Shown piece after piece: positions 42,335 through 53,440 of a DNA stretch of 64,000 bases. The stretch spans positions 248,001 to 312,000 of the forward strand of contig NW_026261572.1 of NCBI RefSeq assembly GCF_000165395.2, in the 5' to 3' direction. The translations under genes and the position numbers were made by a program. Below the pieces are notes generated by a model. It searched no databases and had not been told where the DNA came from. It saw only the letters and a program-made list of their open reading frames with translations. Position 1 is the first letter of the stretch. Every line of letters starts with the position of its first letter. The DNA is from Babesia bovis T2Bo (taxonomy: Eukaryota; Apicomplexa; Aconoidasida; Piroplasmida; Babesiidae).

Positions 42335-44725
42335 CTACGACTCAATAGCACTCAATAAACGATAAAAGTTGTTGTAGTCTAAAATGACACCAAACATGCG
42401 ACTATCAGTGTTTTCACAGGATAGTCTGTGGAGAAGTAGAATCACACTCTCACGGAATCGCTTGGCATAGCCCCTAAATACATCCATCACCTCATTGGTC
42501 ACTATATGGCCATGTATAAACTCAGTCAACACCGACGGAGATGCATTGTCACAAACCAAATCACGCAGTTCACGCATCATACCACGGTTAAACAGGTGTA
42601 ACGCAAACTTGCAGTAGTCAACAATCGACTCCAGGATTTCCATCACCTCCAAAAAGTTACTCATCTCTAGTCTCCCGAATGTAGCAGACCACTCGTCACG
42701 TAAGTCCTTCAATGTCGTGCCCGCAGGAGGGTAATCACGAGATGATACGCGGCGTATGAAACTATCCAAAATGTATGGCACGTTGCGACTCTTCTGAAGC
42801 ATGTTGGCAAAATGAGACATCTCATTGCGACATAAATTAATCCAAATCATACGACGTGAAAGATCAAGAGAACCGAGGCAATAACGACTATAAACACTGT
42901 ACTCCTTCCAACATAACGATAGTAACTTTAACGTACGCTGAAGTAAAAACTCCATACGGAAGCTGTTGATATACAAGTCACGAATCGCTTGCACGTCATT
43001 GAAGACTAAAGATACCGGAAATGAAAAACGAGGTACATACATATCAAAACCAAAATCCTTATTGCACTCAAAATCGTCAAAAACTGGATGTAGCGGATCA
43101 CCTCCAAGATGAACCAGCGATAAATGATCTGATATACGACGTAAGTAACCGGATAAATCATGACGCAATACCAATTCACGCACTAAAGCCACACTGGTGT
43201 CAATTGAGCGAACTAAACCTGACAGTTGCTGAATTGTAACGAAAATAGACCATGATGTACTCGCGGGACATAATTGCTTCAAGAAGCCAGTAATGTCAAC
43301 AGTACCACGACCAGATCTAGGACTCAACTCAAAGTAATACTTACTGCAACATCCAGTGTCGAAGCATAGCTCTGCGAGCGATGGTGATATAAAAGTAGGT
43401 ATATTACAAGAGATAATATTATAGCGACCCTCAGTGTGGCCTACAAAAAATACACCAGAAACATCATCTAACTCGCCATAATATACCCAACGAAGAAGAA
43501 TCTCCAAAAAAGAAATCATGCACTTGCGAAGTAATTCCGAATATAACTCACGACCCATAGCATCACCACGGGAGCAGTAAAGGTCGAAAATGCGATCTAT
43601 ACACCTAACAGAAGAAGTACCGAGTGCCATGTATAACAGACGCATGCGATTGTACGGCTGCTGCAACAAAACATATAACCGCCGTAAAGTTAATCGGTCA
43701 TTGGCCCTGCTAGTAACCAACATGTTTATCAAATGGTTGTACTGGTGAACCTCATCCATTACAGCCTGATGTAATGCCTGCGATATAGCCCCTGAAGATG
43801 GTCGAAAGTCCATTATACTGTTGTAAAGGAGACCCAAACTACACATGCGATTTGTAAGCTGACGAACACCACGAGATACCTGGCGACGACTAGTAAGACT
43901 AAAAGTACCATCAACACCACGCTTTATAAAACGACCCTCAATGCCCTGAACTACAAATAAAATGTCAGATACCAAGTCGTCCTCATCAATCTCACTAAAC
44001 TCAAAACGGTCTGTTATAACACTGGAAGAAACATGGCCAGGTTCAGGAGTGGTGGCCGGAACGTCTTCACATGAATCCATGCCATCATCGGAAGAAGATG
44101 TAGCTTCATCAGGTACATTCGAGGCACAGTCACCAGTATCATGAAATACTGGACCTTCAGCATCTCGAATTGGACAAGAAACTGGAGGTTTCTCAGCCGT
44201 GTCCTTTAGTGATAAAAGTAGTTGTAAAGTAGCTGGTAACCGGTTAAAACAACGCATACCAGTGTATAGCATGGCCTTGAGTCTACGAAGTGATATGCTA
44301 GAACGGTCAACACAAAAATGCTCCAACTCCTGAGCTATCCGATTAGTGTCAATGTCAACCAATTCCAAATTAGCATACTCACTCAGTAAACGTAACGTAG
44401 TCTCCTCCAAATGACATTGTAAACGATCATGTAGACGTATAATATGACCAGAAGATGAACGAGGTACGTCATTAGATGAAGAATCAACCGGAAGTAAATT
44501 CAAACGATCAAGCTTATACAACAGAATGTCATCCTTGCTTATCTGAGAAAGATGATACGTCAGTAACATAACATCACTCGCCAAAAAGGCGCCGCCAACA
44601 ACACCTCGAGAGTCATAGTGGCGACGCCCTTCAGATTGCATTTTGTATGTAAATAAAATGTGTAATAAATTTAATGCCTGAACAAACAAGCCAGAGTCCC
44701 TGCCAATGTAGGTGTGGAACCGCAC
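42335..44725 (-). CDS. Gamma-tubulin complex component (GCP/Spc97-Spc98 family)
   Basis: Single exon, 796 residues (or about 768 from the internal ATG at 44641, MQSEGRR). Family landmarks are the segment FLEILLRWVYYGELDDVSGVFFV (the WxxxGxLxDxxxEFF motif of GRIP1) and the late ILDYNNFYRLL, like the RLDFNNFY motif of GRIP2. The N-terminal about 200 residues are variable and acidic between residues 200 and 250. It is shorter than GCP2/3 and could be a GCP4-like or a divergent core subunit; I cannot decide. It nucleates spindle or subpellicular microtubules at the centriolar plaque. The neighbour on the same strand ends 57 bp upstream. Confidence 0.85.
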   Translation of the reverse strand: MRFHTYIGRDSGLFVQALNLLHILFTYKMQSEGRRHYDSRGVVGGAFLASDVMLLTYHLSQISKDDILLYKLDRLNLLPVDSSSNDVPRSSSGHIIRLHDRLQCHLEETTLRLLSEYANLELVDIDTNRIAQELEHFCVDRSSISLRRLKAMLYTGMRCFNRLPATLQLLLSLKDTAEKPPVSCPIRDAEGPVFHDTGDCASNVPDEATSSSDDGMDSCEDVPATTPEPGHVSSSVITDRFEFSEIDEDDLVSDILFVVQGIEGRFIKRGVDGTFSLTSRRQVSRGVRQLTNRMCSLGLLYNSIMDFRPSSGAISQALHQAVMDEVHQYNHLINMLVTSRANDRLTLRRLYVLLQQPYNRMRLLYMALGTSSVRCIDRIFDLYCSRGDAMGRELYSELLRKCMISFLEILLRWVYYGELDDVSGVFFVGHTEGRYNIISCNIPTFISPSLAELCFDTGCCSKYYFELSPRSGRGTVDITGFLKQLCPASTSWSIFVTIQQLSGLVRSIDTSVALVRELVLRHDLSGYLRRISDHLSLVHLGGDPLHPVFDDFECNKDFGFDMYVPRFSFPVSLVFNDVQAIRDLYINSFRMEFLLQRTLKLLSLCWKEYSVYSRYCLGSLDLSRRMIWINLCRNEMSHFANMLQKSRNVPYILDSFIRRVSSRDYPPAGTTLKDLRDEWSATFGRLEMSNFLEVMEILESIVDYCKFALHLFNRGMMRELRDLVCDNASPSVLTEFIHGHIVTNEVMDVFRGYAKRFRESVILLLHRLSCENTDSRMFGVILDYNNFYRLLSAIES

Positions 44726-44782
44726 ACTAGATGCAGCAACAAAAAAATATTAAGAGCATATAATGCCCCTACACACAAACGC

Positions 44783-46978
44783 TTAACCTAAGTTAAACGT
44801 CTCTGAAAAATAAGAAGTCGCACTTTGAAGAATACCAGAAGGCTCAATCTCAGAAAGCGAGCCACCGTCACTGTCTAGTCCCAACTCACGAGGGTCATGT
44901 AGTAAATCAATGTCCTCATCAGAACTAATAGACACAGTCCTCTTGATACTAAACACCTGGCGATACACCAAGGCGTCATTAAAACCTGAAAGTGATATGG
45001 GCTCGTCTTCCATGGAAAATTGACCATGCTTAATAGAATTCAAAGTGTTCAGCCGCCTGGTAGCAGCTAACGCAGGACTTATCTTCATCATAGTGACCCC
45101 GTGTAAAGTACTATCAACATCGTCATCACAGTCCGTAGTGTCAGTACGAGCAGTAAGAGTAGAACGACCAGTGTCACGGGAATCATCAAGGTTAGTCACG
45201 TTACTGGTACCAGTATGCGGAGATGTCAAGTCTCCATTCGCTTTGGTAATGGAAAACAACTTGCTCTGTAACTCAGTGTTGTGTGAACGGTATCGCTCCA
45301 GTTCCGATTGAAGCTGCGATCGTGAATTGCGCTCACTGTCCAACTGAGTGCATTTAAGACGTAACACGTCAATTTCCTGCCTAAACGCTAACGCGTCCTT
45401 TTTGTAACGCATCAGCTCTTGCTCCAAGTCCAACTTGGCAAGCCTAAGCGTACTAAGCTCCGATTCAGCACGGTCGCCGTCCTGACGCGCCGATACTAAT
45501 TTGTCACCTAAAGATGATAACTCATCCTCAAGCACTTTAATGCGATCCTTTAAAATGTTCTGGTCAGCCAAGTGCTGCCTCATAAGGGATTCCTTCACGC
45601 TGTCCTTGAATAAGCTTTCATTAACAGCAGACGCAAGATCACGGGAAAGAGAATCCACATTAGAACGTAACTCACAAATAATGCCACCAAGAGATGCCTT
45701 CTCAGCACGTAACGCAATAACCTCCTGTAACATAGTGTCACGGTCGTCAATATTGAAGTCCTCAGTAAATGTCTGAGCATCAACAGTACAAGTGGCAAGA
45801 CGCTCAATGTCATCACCCACACACGCATCAACGCGATCGTTGCCAGCGATATAACGCTCATTCAATAAAAATTCTGCATTGCTCAAAGATTTGCGCAACT
45901 CGGCATTCCTGAGCTCTAAATCGTCACAACGAAGCTTAAGTGTCTGAAGCTCACTGGTGGACCCCGAAGAGTCAATCGAGTCTAAACGACGCTTCATGTT
46001 GTCCATGTGAACTCGACAACTGTCAAGCTCAAGCTCCTGTGAGTCAACCTTCTGACTTAACAGTGTGTTACTCTCAACTAACTGGTCACAACGTAATTGA
46101 AGAGTTGATTTGCACTCAGAAAATTCATGACGCAAGTCATCCAGCTGCTTCTCTTTGTAGGAAAACTCAGTTTCTAACTGCTCCTTCTCCGCAGTAAGCT
46201 GGTCTATGCGCTCGCAAAAACGATTGTAAACAGCAGGTAAACAAACATCAAGATCCTCTAGTAATTGCCTATAAAGCTCATCAGTAGAAGCGTTACTGCG
46301 ACCTGATAAAATACCGGTAGATATAGATCTAGCAGTAGGAGTTACCTTCAAATCATCCTCACCATCAATTGAAATACAAGTAGATATAGTACGGAGATCA
46401 ACAAGACCATCAGCACGAGTAACGAAACGCTGAGATAAATGACTAAATATCATATCCGATATGTCTTTCGTGTGTACCAAACCGGAACTAAACGTTTCAT
46501 GAGAATTTTCCTTAACGCGCAACCAAAATTCCTCCATCTCACTGTTCCTGCTGCAACTCTCAATGACAGAATAAAAAGCAGAAATAGCCATAGGCGAAGG
46601 CTGCTTCAAAAGCTCATCACGGAAATAACGCATGCTCCTCAGCATCTCGTCGTCCAGAAACAGCGATTTCTGAAGTTCTATGTAAGATAACCCTGCGATA
46701 CTGGAGTCTGGACCCATCACTGCATCCTCGACACCTGCGGAATGTGAGTTGGCTATGTCTACAAACATACCTTTCCAAAAACGGATGAAAGTAACACTCT
46801 CACAGGGGTTTGGCGGAACGCCAAACGCACGGTGGAAGTTGTCATATTTACTAAGGTTGCCAAACACATCACCGCTCTCGTACAAAAGACGCTGTAATGT
46901 GTAAGCATTGGCAGGCTGCAATGTGTCCTTTATGTCTGCAGCCAATGTCTGTCGGTAGAGAGATAATATAACCTCCAT
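44783..46978 (-). CDS. Coiled-coil protein of unknown function
   Basis: Single exon, 731 residues. A globular N-terminal third (for example YDNFHRAFGVPPNPCESVTFIRFWKG, then DEMLRSMRYFRDELLKQ) is followed by about 300 residues of heptad-like coiled coil (FCERIDQLTAEKEQLETEFS, LKDRIKVLEDELSSLGDKLV and similar). The C-terminus is Ser/Asp-rich. No signal or membrane segment. It reads toward the gamma-tubulin complex gene on the same strand, 57 bp apart. A role at the spindle pole or another cytoskeletal site is possible from the coiled coil and the neighbour, but no family is recognised. Confidence 0.75.
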   Translation of the reverse strand: MEVILSLYRQTLAADIKDTLQPANAYTLQRLLYESGDVFGNLSKYDNFHRAFGVPPNPCESVTFIRFWKGMFVDIANSHSAGVEDAVMGPDSSIAGLSYIELQKSLFLDDEMLRSMRYFRDELLKQPSPMAISAFYSVIESCSRNSEMEEFWLRVKENSHETFSSGLVHTKDISDMIFSHLSQRFVTRADGLVDLRTISTCISIDGEDDLKVTPTARSISTGILSGRSNASTDELYRQLLEDLDVCLPAVYNRFCERIDQLTAEKEQLETEFSYKEKQLDDLRHEFSECKSTLQLRCDQLVESNTLLSQKVDSQELELDSCRVHMDNMKRRLDSIDSSGSTSELQTLKLRCDDLELRNAELRKSLSNAEFLLNERYIAGNDRVDACVGDDIERLATCTVDAQTFTEDFNIDDRDTMLQEVIALRAEKASLGGIICELRSNVDSLSRDLASAVNESLFKDSVKESLMRQHLADQNILKDRIKVLEDELSSLGDKLVSARQDGDRAESELSTLRLAKLDLEQELMRYKKDALAFRQEIDVLRLKCTQLDSERNSRSQLQSELERYRSHNTELQSKLFSITKANGDLTSPHTGTSNVTNLDDSRDTGRSTLTARTDTTDCDDDVDSTLHGVTMMKISPALAATRRLNTLNSIKHGQFSMEDEPISLSGFNDALVYRQVFSIKRTVSISSDEDIDLLHDPRELGLDSDGGSLSEIEPSGILQSATSYFSETFNLG

Positions 46979-47069
46979 ATAGAATATAGAAAATAGCTAT
47001 ACTATTCAATAGTATGGATTAACGTGAATAAAATGCCATAAGATCACAGGGTGCGACCAACGCGTCCTC

Positions 47070-47247
47070 ATGGCAAACCCAGACAACGTCATGCATATGT
47101 ACGGCGCACCCACCGGACACATACGGCAACCGGGTGTCTATAGGCCAGGTAAAAAATAAACACTCAAGAAAGAATAAATAAGCGCTCTGGGGATCACTGC
47201 AGTACTGTTTCCTCCCGTTTGGGTGTAGCAATACCAAGATAAAATAG
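47070..47247 (+). CDS. Possible small two-exon gene, 47 residues
   Basis: ATG at 47070, exon 1 47070-47148, a 34 nt intron 47149-47182 (GTAAAA..TAAG) and exon 2 47183-47247, in frame to a TAG. The product begins MANPDNVMHMYGAPTG and ends in an aromatic, Cys-containing part (LWGSLQYCFLPFGCS). The intron length is typical of the window but the acceptor TAAG is weaker than usual, and no family is known. Confidence 0.3.
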
Positions 47248-47684
47248 ATACACACCTGGTCCAATAACTACACATTCATTGCGATAGGTGCATATATACA
47301 GGAATAATAGCACAGTGTTATAGAAACATGAAAAAGGTTCGATTCATGACAGAATAATATGCATTGCCAAATAGACAGACGAAAAATGTTCTGCTTTCCA
47401 TGTTATATAACCAAGTTGCAAATTTTGTACAATCGGTGTATAACAAGCTCATATACGCTTCATGGGAAAGTATAACACGAATGGATCATGTCTGTAGGAC
47501 GTACATGCTACAATCGGTATACCAAACTTCATGGCGCCAAATAGTGTGCTTAGATATACTAGTCCAGTGTAATTGTAATGAATAATTGGTATATACTGTC
47601 CTGGAAACTCTAGAAGTAGTTATATAGCCAACCCCCCTATAGGGCCACATGACCAGTGATACATAACATTCACACCCTAATCTT
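47248..47684 (+). other. Intergenic region with one weak ORF
   Basis: A 61-codon frame at 47400-47585 (starting MLYNQVANFVQ) has no recognised domain and no splice evidence, so it is mentioned but not called. The rest is upstream flank of the uS2m gene. Confidence 0.35.
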
Positions 47685-48119
47685 ATGAGCAGATTTGGCA
47701 AATTTATAAGAAATAGGTGTCTAACAGACCCGTATATACAACTTATACATTGCAAACGGACACTGCGGTTCCTTCAGCTGGCTAAAGCAGGAGGCGCGCA
47801 GATGCTAGTGTTAGGAAATAAAACACAAACGGATATAAATATTAGGACTTTAACAGAAGGTAAAGGTCATCTAGTCACTAATGTAACACCAGAAATTATA
47901 ACAGACGCCACGAAAAATTACGATCTCATCGTGTGTCTGGACCCCGCCTTGTACGCACGACACCTCTACAATATCAACCTTCCCTGCATAGCCGTATGTA
48001 AAGTGGAAGAATTATATAAACACCGGGATATACCAGATGCATTTGACTACTTCATACCCATAGGACCGCATACAAAAAGTAACCTAGTTGAACTCATCAC
48101 CACCGGACATCGCAAGTGA
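47685..48119 (+). CDS. Mitochondrial ribosomal protein uS2
   Basis: Single exon, 144 residues. The pattern is uS2: CKRTLRFLQLAKAGGAQMLVLGNK aligns with the bacterial L..AL..I...GG.ILFVGTK element, followed by DLIVCLDPALYARHLYNINLPCIAVCK and FDYFIPIG, matching the (D)LL.V.D...E..A..EA..L.IP..ALVDT..D....DY.IP.N element. It lacks most of the C-terminal extension and the zinc or coiled-coil part found in bacterial S2, so it is a minimised organellar form. Mitochondrial rather than apicoplast, because there is no signal peptide. The next gene starts 11 bp downstream. Confidence 0.72.
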   Translation: MSRFGKFIRNRCLTDPYIQLIHCKRTLRFLQLAKAGGAQMLVLGNKTQTDINIRTLTEGKGHLVTNVTPEIITDATKNYDLIVCLDPALYARHLYNINLPCIAVCKVEELYKHRDIPDAFDYFIPIGPHTKSNLVELITTGHRK

Positions 48120-48130
48120 ATAACAACAAA

Positions 48131-48433
48131 ATGTTGACAAGCGTGGATTTCGAACAGTCAAAAAGAACTGAATCCAGCGATCCGGTGGTAGAAAATATCT
48201 TCCTTACCGGTAAAGCATGGGAGTTCCTTACCCACAAGGTCTTCGAAAACGAAGCGGGAAGCTCATTCCTCATGGCTGCAGGAGCAGTTGCCATCGCCGT
48301 TCTATGCGGACGTGAAAGAAGAGCAGCAGTATTGGCACGAAACATACAGCTAGGCCCAGGAGCAAGTCTTCGCACATTTGGACACCCAAGGTACAGGGAA
48401 CATATCCCTCGCAACCCACTGATGAAGTACTAA
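48131..48433 (+). CDS. Small hypothetical membrane protein, 100 residues
   Basis: Single exon from the ATG at 48131. It has one predicted membrane helix (FLMAAGAVAIAVLCG) in the middle, a charged N-terminus and a basic, Gly/Pro-rich C-terminus (ASLRTFGHPRYREH). The topology is like small mitochondrial inner-membrane subunits, but nothing specific can be named. It starts 11 bp after the stop of uS2m. Confidence 0.5.
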   Translation: MLTSVDFEQSKRTESSDPVVENIFLTGKAWEFLTHKVFENEAGSSFLMAAGAVAIAVLCGRERRAAVLARNIQLGPGASLRTFGHPRYREHIPRNPLMKY

Positions 48434-48533
48434 CTCTAGGCACGTGCCAGGATATGAGACATAAAACAATAGATAATATATAATACAGTGAAAAATAATA
48501 CAAAATGTGTCTAGAATAAACTAATGTATTAGG

Positions 48534-51308
48534 CTAGTATTTAGATAACCGGAGCACGTTCTGTACAGATGACCACCACTTGGCCTCGTCATTCAACATG
48601 TCCTGGTCAAACCTAGTTAAACGACTAGAAACGTAGTCCTGTGCAATGTTGCGAAGCAGTACTTTGGCAGCAGTAACAGCACTCTCAGTAGTCAATGACA
48701 TATTACCAGGCTCCAAGTTCTTCAAAATCCATGGAGGTAGCTTAGAACGCTTGTCAGCACGACTATAACGAGAATCAGCAAAGACCATTAAACCGAAATC
48801 ACTCTTGTTACGAATAATACGACCAACACATTGCGCAGCCTGGCGCATGGCATCAAATGTCAAAAACTCGTTCTCCATTATGCCGTATTTAGTCTGTAAA
48901 ATATAAAACGACAAACAATGACCTACCCTCATAAAGTCCAAACGTGCCTTTAAAACACGGGAGAGGGTATACTGAAATGGAACACCAATCAATATGACAC
49001 AACGACCATAATGACGGTCAAAATCAATGCCCTCAGCAACTTTACCACGACAAATGGAAAGAAATAAAGCACCACGACCTACATCACACGCCTTTCTATA
49101 GTTGTGCAAAGCCATGGTAGTGGTCACAACATCCTTAGTCTCCATAAATATAAGCTTGTGCTCCATAATTGATGCGATGATACCGCATTCATACCAATGG
49201 GATACAATGAGTTCCATATACGCATAACTCGGAAAGAAACATACGACGCCATCAGGAATGTGCTTACATAGTTCTATCAGAAGTGTACCGTAGTTACGTA
49301 ACACCGTTACATCGTTACGAAGCTCATACCTAGTAGACATCTGTAACTGGTTAGCACCCTTAGCAACAATCAACGGACAAAGACAATCCCGATCAAGGGA
49401 CATTGGCAAAGATTGAGTCAACACAGGAGTAAAGTTCAATATCTTAGGATACATCTCCAGGGGTGATATTGTACCCGATGTCAATATAACAGACTGGAAG
49501 TTTTCAACCACAGGCTGCATTGCAATAGATGCATCCAAACAACTAAATTGAATCACAGGCTCATATAACGATCCTTGGGGATATGGCTCGACGATAACAA
49601 TGAATCCAGTAGTATAGGTACCGACGAGTGTACAGAAATCAGCAACTAACTGGATAGAAGATAAATCTCCGAGAGCAGTGATCGAAAGTGTATTCAACAA
49701 AGATTTCATACGATTGTAGGTATATTGCAAAGTGCTGTAAGCAATACCAGTTTCTTGTTCAAACCTGAAAAATATAGATATATATCATAGGACGTACCTG
49801 TGCAAAAACATAAGAGGGCCCTCTGACCTGGGTTCCTGCACCTTTAAATACTGCTTCAAGTATCCAACAACAGTCCTCAAAAATGAAATAAAGTGCTCTG
49901 CACGACGTATATTACCGGGTATGGCCTTCTGGATAACATCATCCGGTAATACAGGAGACATGTAGCCCTCAATGTCTATAGAACTGTCAACAATCCGCTC
50001 AGCCAATCTGCGATATTCCTCCAATAATTGACGCTCATCCTTTTCACGCTGACGAGCTACATGACCAGCAAGTATGTCTAAATTGGCATACGCTTCATCC
50101 AAAGTGTCGTCGTTAATCTCCACACTCATAGCCTCTATGCAGACATTATCAATATTGTGAGCTTCATCGAATACCACCACTATAGGCAGTTTCGCCTTAT
50201 TCTCAGCGGGTTTTTGTGGAGCATCTTTTTCCTTCTTCTCTGAGGAAGGTAATGTGGAATAGAGATTCGAAAAGGCAGCCTCAGAAACTTTGGGGTCGAG
50301 TAAATACTGATAGTTAAGGACAACCACATTGGCAATGTCAAGCGCCCTCCTAGCAGCAAAATAAGGGCAAATGGGAGTGGAAACACCACTGAGCGGATGC
50401 CGGAAGTTAGAACAATATTCCTTCAATCCTTCCAGAGTATATACACCTAGACACAATGTAGCAAACAAACAGTAACATACCAGAAGGTATCATAGTAGGG
50501 TTCCAAACACGTTCCAAATATTCATAATGACCACATAGTCCCATGGTAGTGTAATGCTCAATGTCAGGTAGCTCCTCAACCCGAGAGTGATGGACCACCG
50601 GGGCAGTAGGTACACCCTGAACACTAGTACCATCAAATCGCAAAACGTGCTCATCAGAAGATGGTGGCTTGCCCTCCTCATATTCTATACGACGCCATAC
50701 AGACGTTAAGTCGTGACCTGAAAACAATAAGAAACAATACACTCCAAAACATACACTGCTCATCAATTTTCGTTCGATCAGCGCAAGACGATACTCTAGG
50801 ATTTATGCACAAATTTCGACGTGAACATAAACCAATAGCCAGAAAATATCCTAGAGAATGTTACATTGATCTGGAACTACTTACGATTTTTTGTATTGCT
50901 AGAACCTGATTGAGAAGATGGTTCGCCAGTTGAATCCGATGTACTACTGGCTTCCATAGCAACTCTGTCTTTCTCCAACTCAGCGTCACGATATTTAATA
51001 ACTTCCTTCAACTCGAGAAGAGACTTTTCCATTTCTGGAATAGTACGGGTACAATAAATTAAACGACCCATTTCTGGCCGGGCCAATTGATAACTAGTAA
51101 TCAGGCTGAACAAGGCAACAGTTTTACCTAAAAAGCGTCATTATGCAATAAAAGAAGAATAGTTACCTGTTCCAGTAGGCATCTCCAAAACAGCATGGCC
51201 TTGTGCATCCAAAGTACTCTTAAGACTACGTAAATAAGCCAACTGTTCAGGGTAAATCTGAGGATAAGGAAAGAACACTTCAATGCCATCAAGCCAAAAG
51301 CGCACCAT
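48534..51308 (-). CDS. XPD/RAD3 DNA helicase of TFIIH
   Basis: Seven exons: 51308-51167, 51127-50885, 50850-50755, 50717-50481, 50446-49798, 49764-48927 and 48893-48534, summing to 854 residues. The N-terminus [16 protein letters not shown] is followed by PTGTGKT (split by an intron), [24 protein letters not shown] and [21 protein letters not shown]. All four cysteines of the 4Fe-4S domain are found (NLCINP, QCHDLT, GLCGHY and ICPYFAARR). XPD opens promoter DNA or damaged DNA as part of TFIIH. An acidic and Ser-rich insert ([19 protein letters not shown]) lies between the N-terminal lobe and the iron-sulfur domain. Confidence 0.96.
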
Positions 51309-51460
51309 CGTGAATTATTAAATAATAACTACCTAATTGAGGTGTCTACTGTAGAATCCATTACACACTGTGTACCACCAATTCATATTTAAAATGTAAT
51401 ATACAATGTTATCAATGGAATATGTATATAAATATGCCAAAATAATTTATTTTAAAACGT

Positions 51461-52601
51461 TTAAATATACTCTTCATCGGAATCGTCACGAGAAATGAGC
51501 ACCAACGATGCGTTGGGGCACAAATTCGCGCTTTCCAAAGTTTGCGTGCGATCAGACAATGTCTTTGAAGGAAACATTGTACAAATATCAAAATCATAAG
51601 GTATTTTAACCTTTCCGGCGCTAAAATACTCAGCGGCGCCAACCCATTCATAGAGCCTACCGACGGTGTCGTCCTTACGAAATATAGATTCAATACTAGA
51701 ACCACTAGGTAGCCGTACCTTAATCTTAGTATCACCATCAGGAACAGTGCTAGAAAACTCCTCAGCAAATGACTTGCGCCTGCGGATAGTATCCGCACGG
51801 TTCTTCAATACCGTCTCGCGACAGTTCGTATTTGGTACATGGACGGCACTCTCGAATTGATTCATGCGCATTCGAGATATGTCAGCCTCCATGGCCCGCT
51901 TAAGGGCCTCGTCTTGCTCATTTATGAGGTTTCGATCATTATCCAGATTACCGTCACCATTGCTCAGTGGTCGTAATGGACTCTCTACTGCAGAAGCTAT
52001 TGTACTTATCACATTGTCTATACTCGAAAAGTCCTCAAGTGTAGCGATCACAGTGTAGTCAGATAGGTTTCGCATGGCTATAATTGATATGTGAGGCAAG
52101 CGTTGAACGCCAAATTCATAAATGAGTCGACGCATCACAGGACCCTTGCCATACCTCACGTATAAAATGTAGTTTGTATCCTACAAAGATAATAAACAAA
52201 TAACCCCCCCCAAACCTACCAATATCTCAGTTAGTAACTCGTTTGTAAAGAAATGCTCAGAGGAAAAACGAGTGGTATCGGAATGGAGATATATAGCCAA
52301 AAGCTTTCCATTGTGAAATGCGTTAGCCTTCACCTGAAAAATATATAAATATTAGACCGCATTAACATACCGATTGAAATGAACCTTCGTAAAATTGAGG
52401 ATGTAATTGACCATATTTACTCTCAAAGTACTTTGTAAAAGGAGACGAAGATAATCCAACACAACTTAAACATCGATCAACGCACCAGGTCAATATATAA
52501 CACAATGCACTGTACAAGCCATATAATACATTAACAATAGTAACATGTACATCCTGTATGCGATAAAGTAACTGCCAAACTAAAGAATATTTCGAACCCA
52601 T
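51461..52601 (-). CDS. UAS/UBX-domain protein, FAF2/UBXD8-like
   Basis: Three exons, start at 52601 (MGSKYS). Near the N-terminus is a hydrophobic stretch (VTIVNVLYGLYSALCYILTW), matching the membrane hairpin of FAF2. A thioredoxin-like UAS domain follows (AFHNGKLLAIYLHS, VRYGKGPVMRRLIYEF), then an arginine/acid-rich helix (EALKRAMEADISRMR) and a C-terminal UBX domain (TKIKVRLPSGSSIESIFRKDDTVGRLYEWV, IPYDFDICTMFPSKTLSD). UBX binds CDC48/p97. In the ER this family recruits CDC48 for degradation; in apicomplexans a second copy serves apicoplast import, and the leader here does not let me choose. Confidence 0.9.
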
Positions 52602-52772
52602 GATGACACTGACACCAATCACAAATTCTCACATCCATAGGTTACACATTAAAATACAAATTGCCGTGGATTATCATAGATGCAAGCACATGTCAATGGG
52701 TTTCTAGATTTTATGTACCATTTGCTGTATAATAGTCCCAGAATGCTGTAGAGTCAGCCTGTTGGAGCACTC

Positions 52773-53424
52773 CTAACAGACAACTTCGAAATACATATTA
52801 TAAAAATATAATGTTACAGATAAGTATGAAGCATATTTAAAGCAGTATCCCCTGATGTGTTTGCTGATCCTTAAATCAACATGGTACTGTGTGTACCGAA
52901 CATCACCTTGGAGAACTATGGTAGGGTACTACATAGCATAGATATCATTGTTACCAGCGTAGTGGATATGATAAACATTGAAGCATACATATATATTATA
53001 TAGATTCGTTCCATCACATAATGGTCCCGTGCAGAATCGATAGCTTGCATTGTGTAAAACTGTATATAGAATATACGGTGATAATCCATCGCTATAGATG
53101 CGGTCATGTAGGATCTACCAGAGTTCTTCATTATGGGTGTACGTTCTGAAATAACACCAATATAACGTCAAACTGAATAACGGCCCGTCAGGAAAGATCA
53201 ATGACTAGATAGTGTCACTTTGGAAAAAGAATAACATGTTTACAGCCTGTATTTGGATCAAGAAGGTCTATTACCAGGTATGTATAGGCACAGTTTCTAG
53301 CATCTAGTGATAAAACCATGTGACCTAGTATTACATCATGGACAAATATAGCATGTAGATCCAAAAGTTTATCTAAAGTGGCTACTACAAGGGAAACGTA
53401 GATTACAAGTTTCTTATCAAACAT
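52773..53424 (-). CDS. Candidate four-exon gene of unknown function
   Basis: A chain of open segments on the complement joins in frame: 53424-53219, 53145-53119, 53091-52989 and 52928-52773, giving 163 residues. The product starts MFDKKLVIYVSLVVATLDKL and continues DLLDPNTGCKHVILF, LSPYILYTVLHNASYRFC, DVRYTQYHVDLRISKH. The amino acid mix looks like a real protein. Against this, the introns (73, 27 and 60 nt) are less regular than elsewhere, and the opposite strand is also partly open. No family is recognised. It would begin 16 bp after the MORN1 stop. Confidence 0.4.
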
Positions 53425-53440
53425 TATTAGATTAATACAG

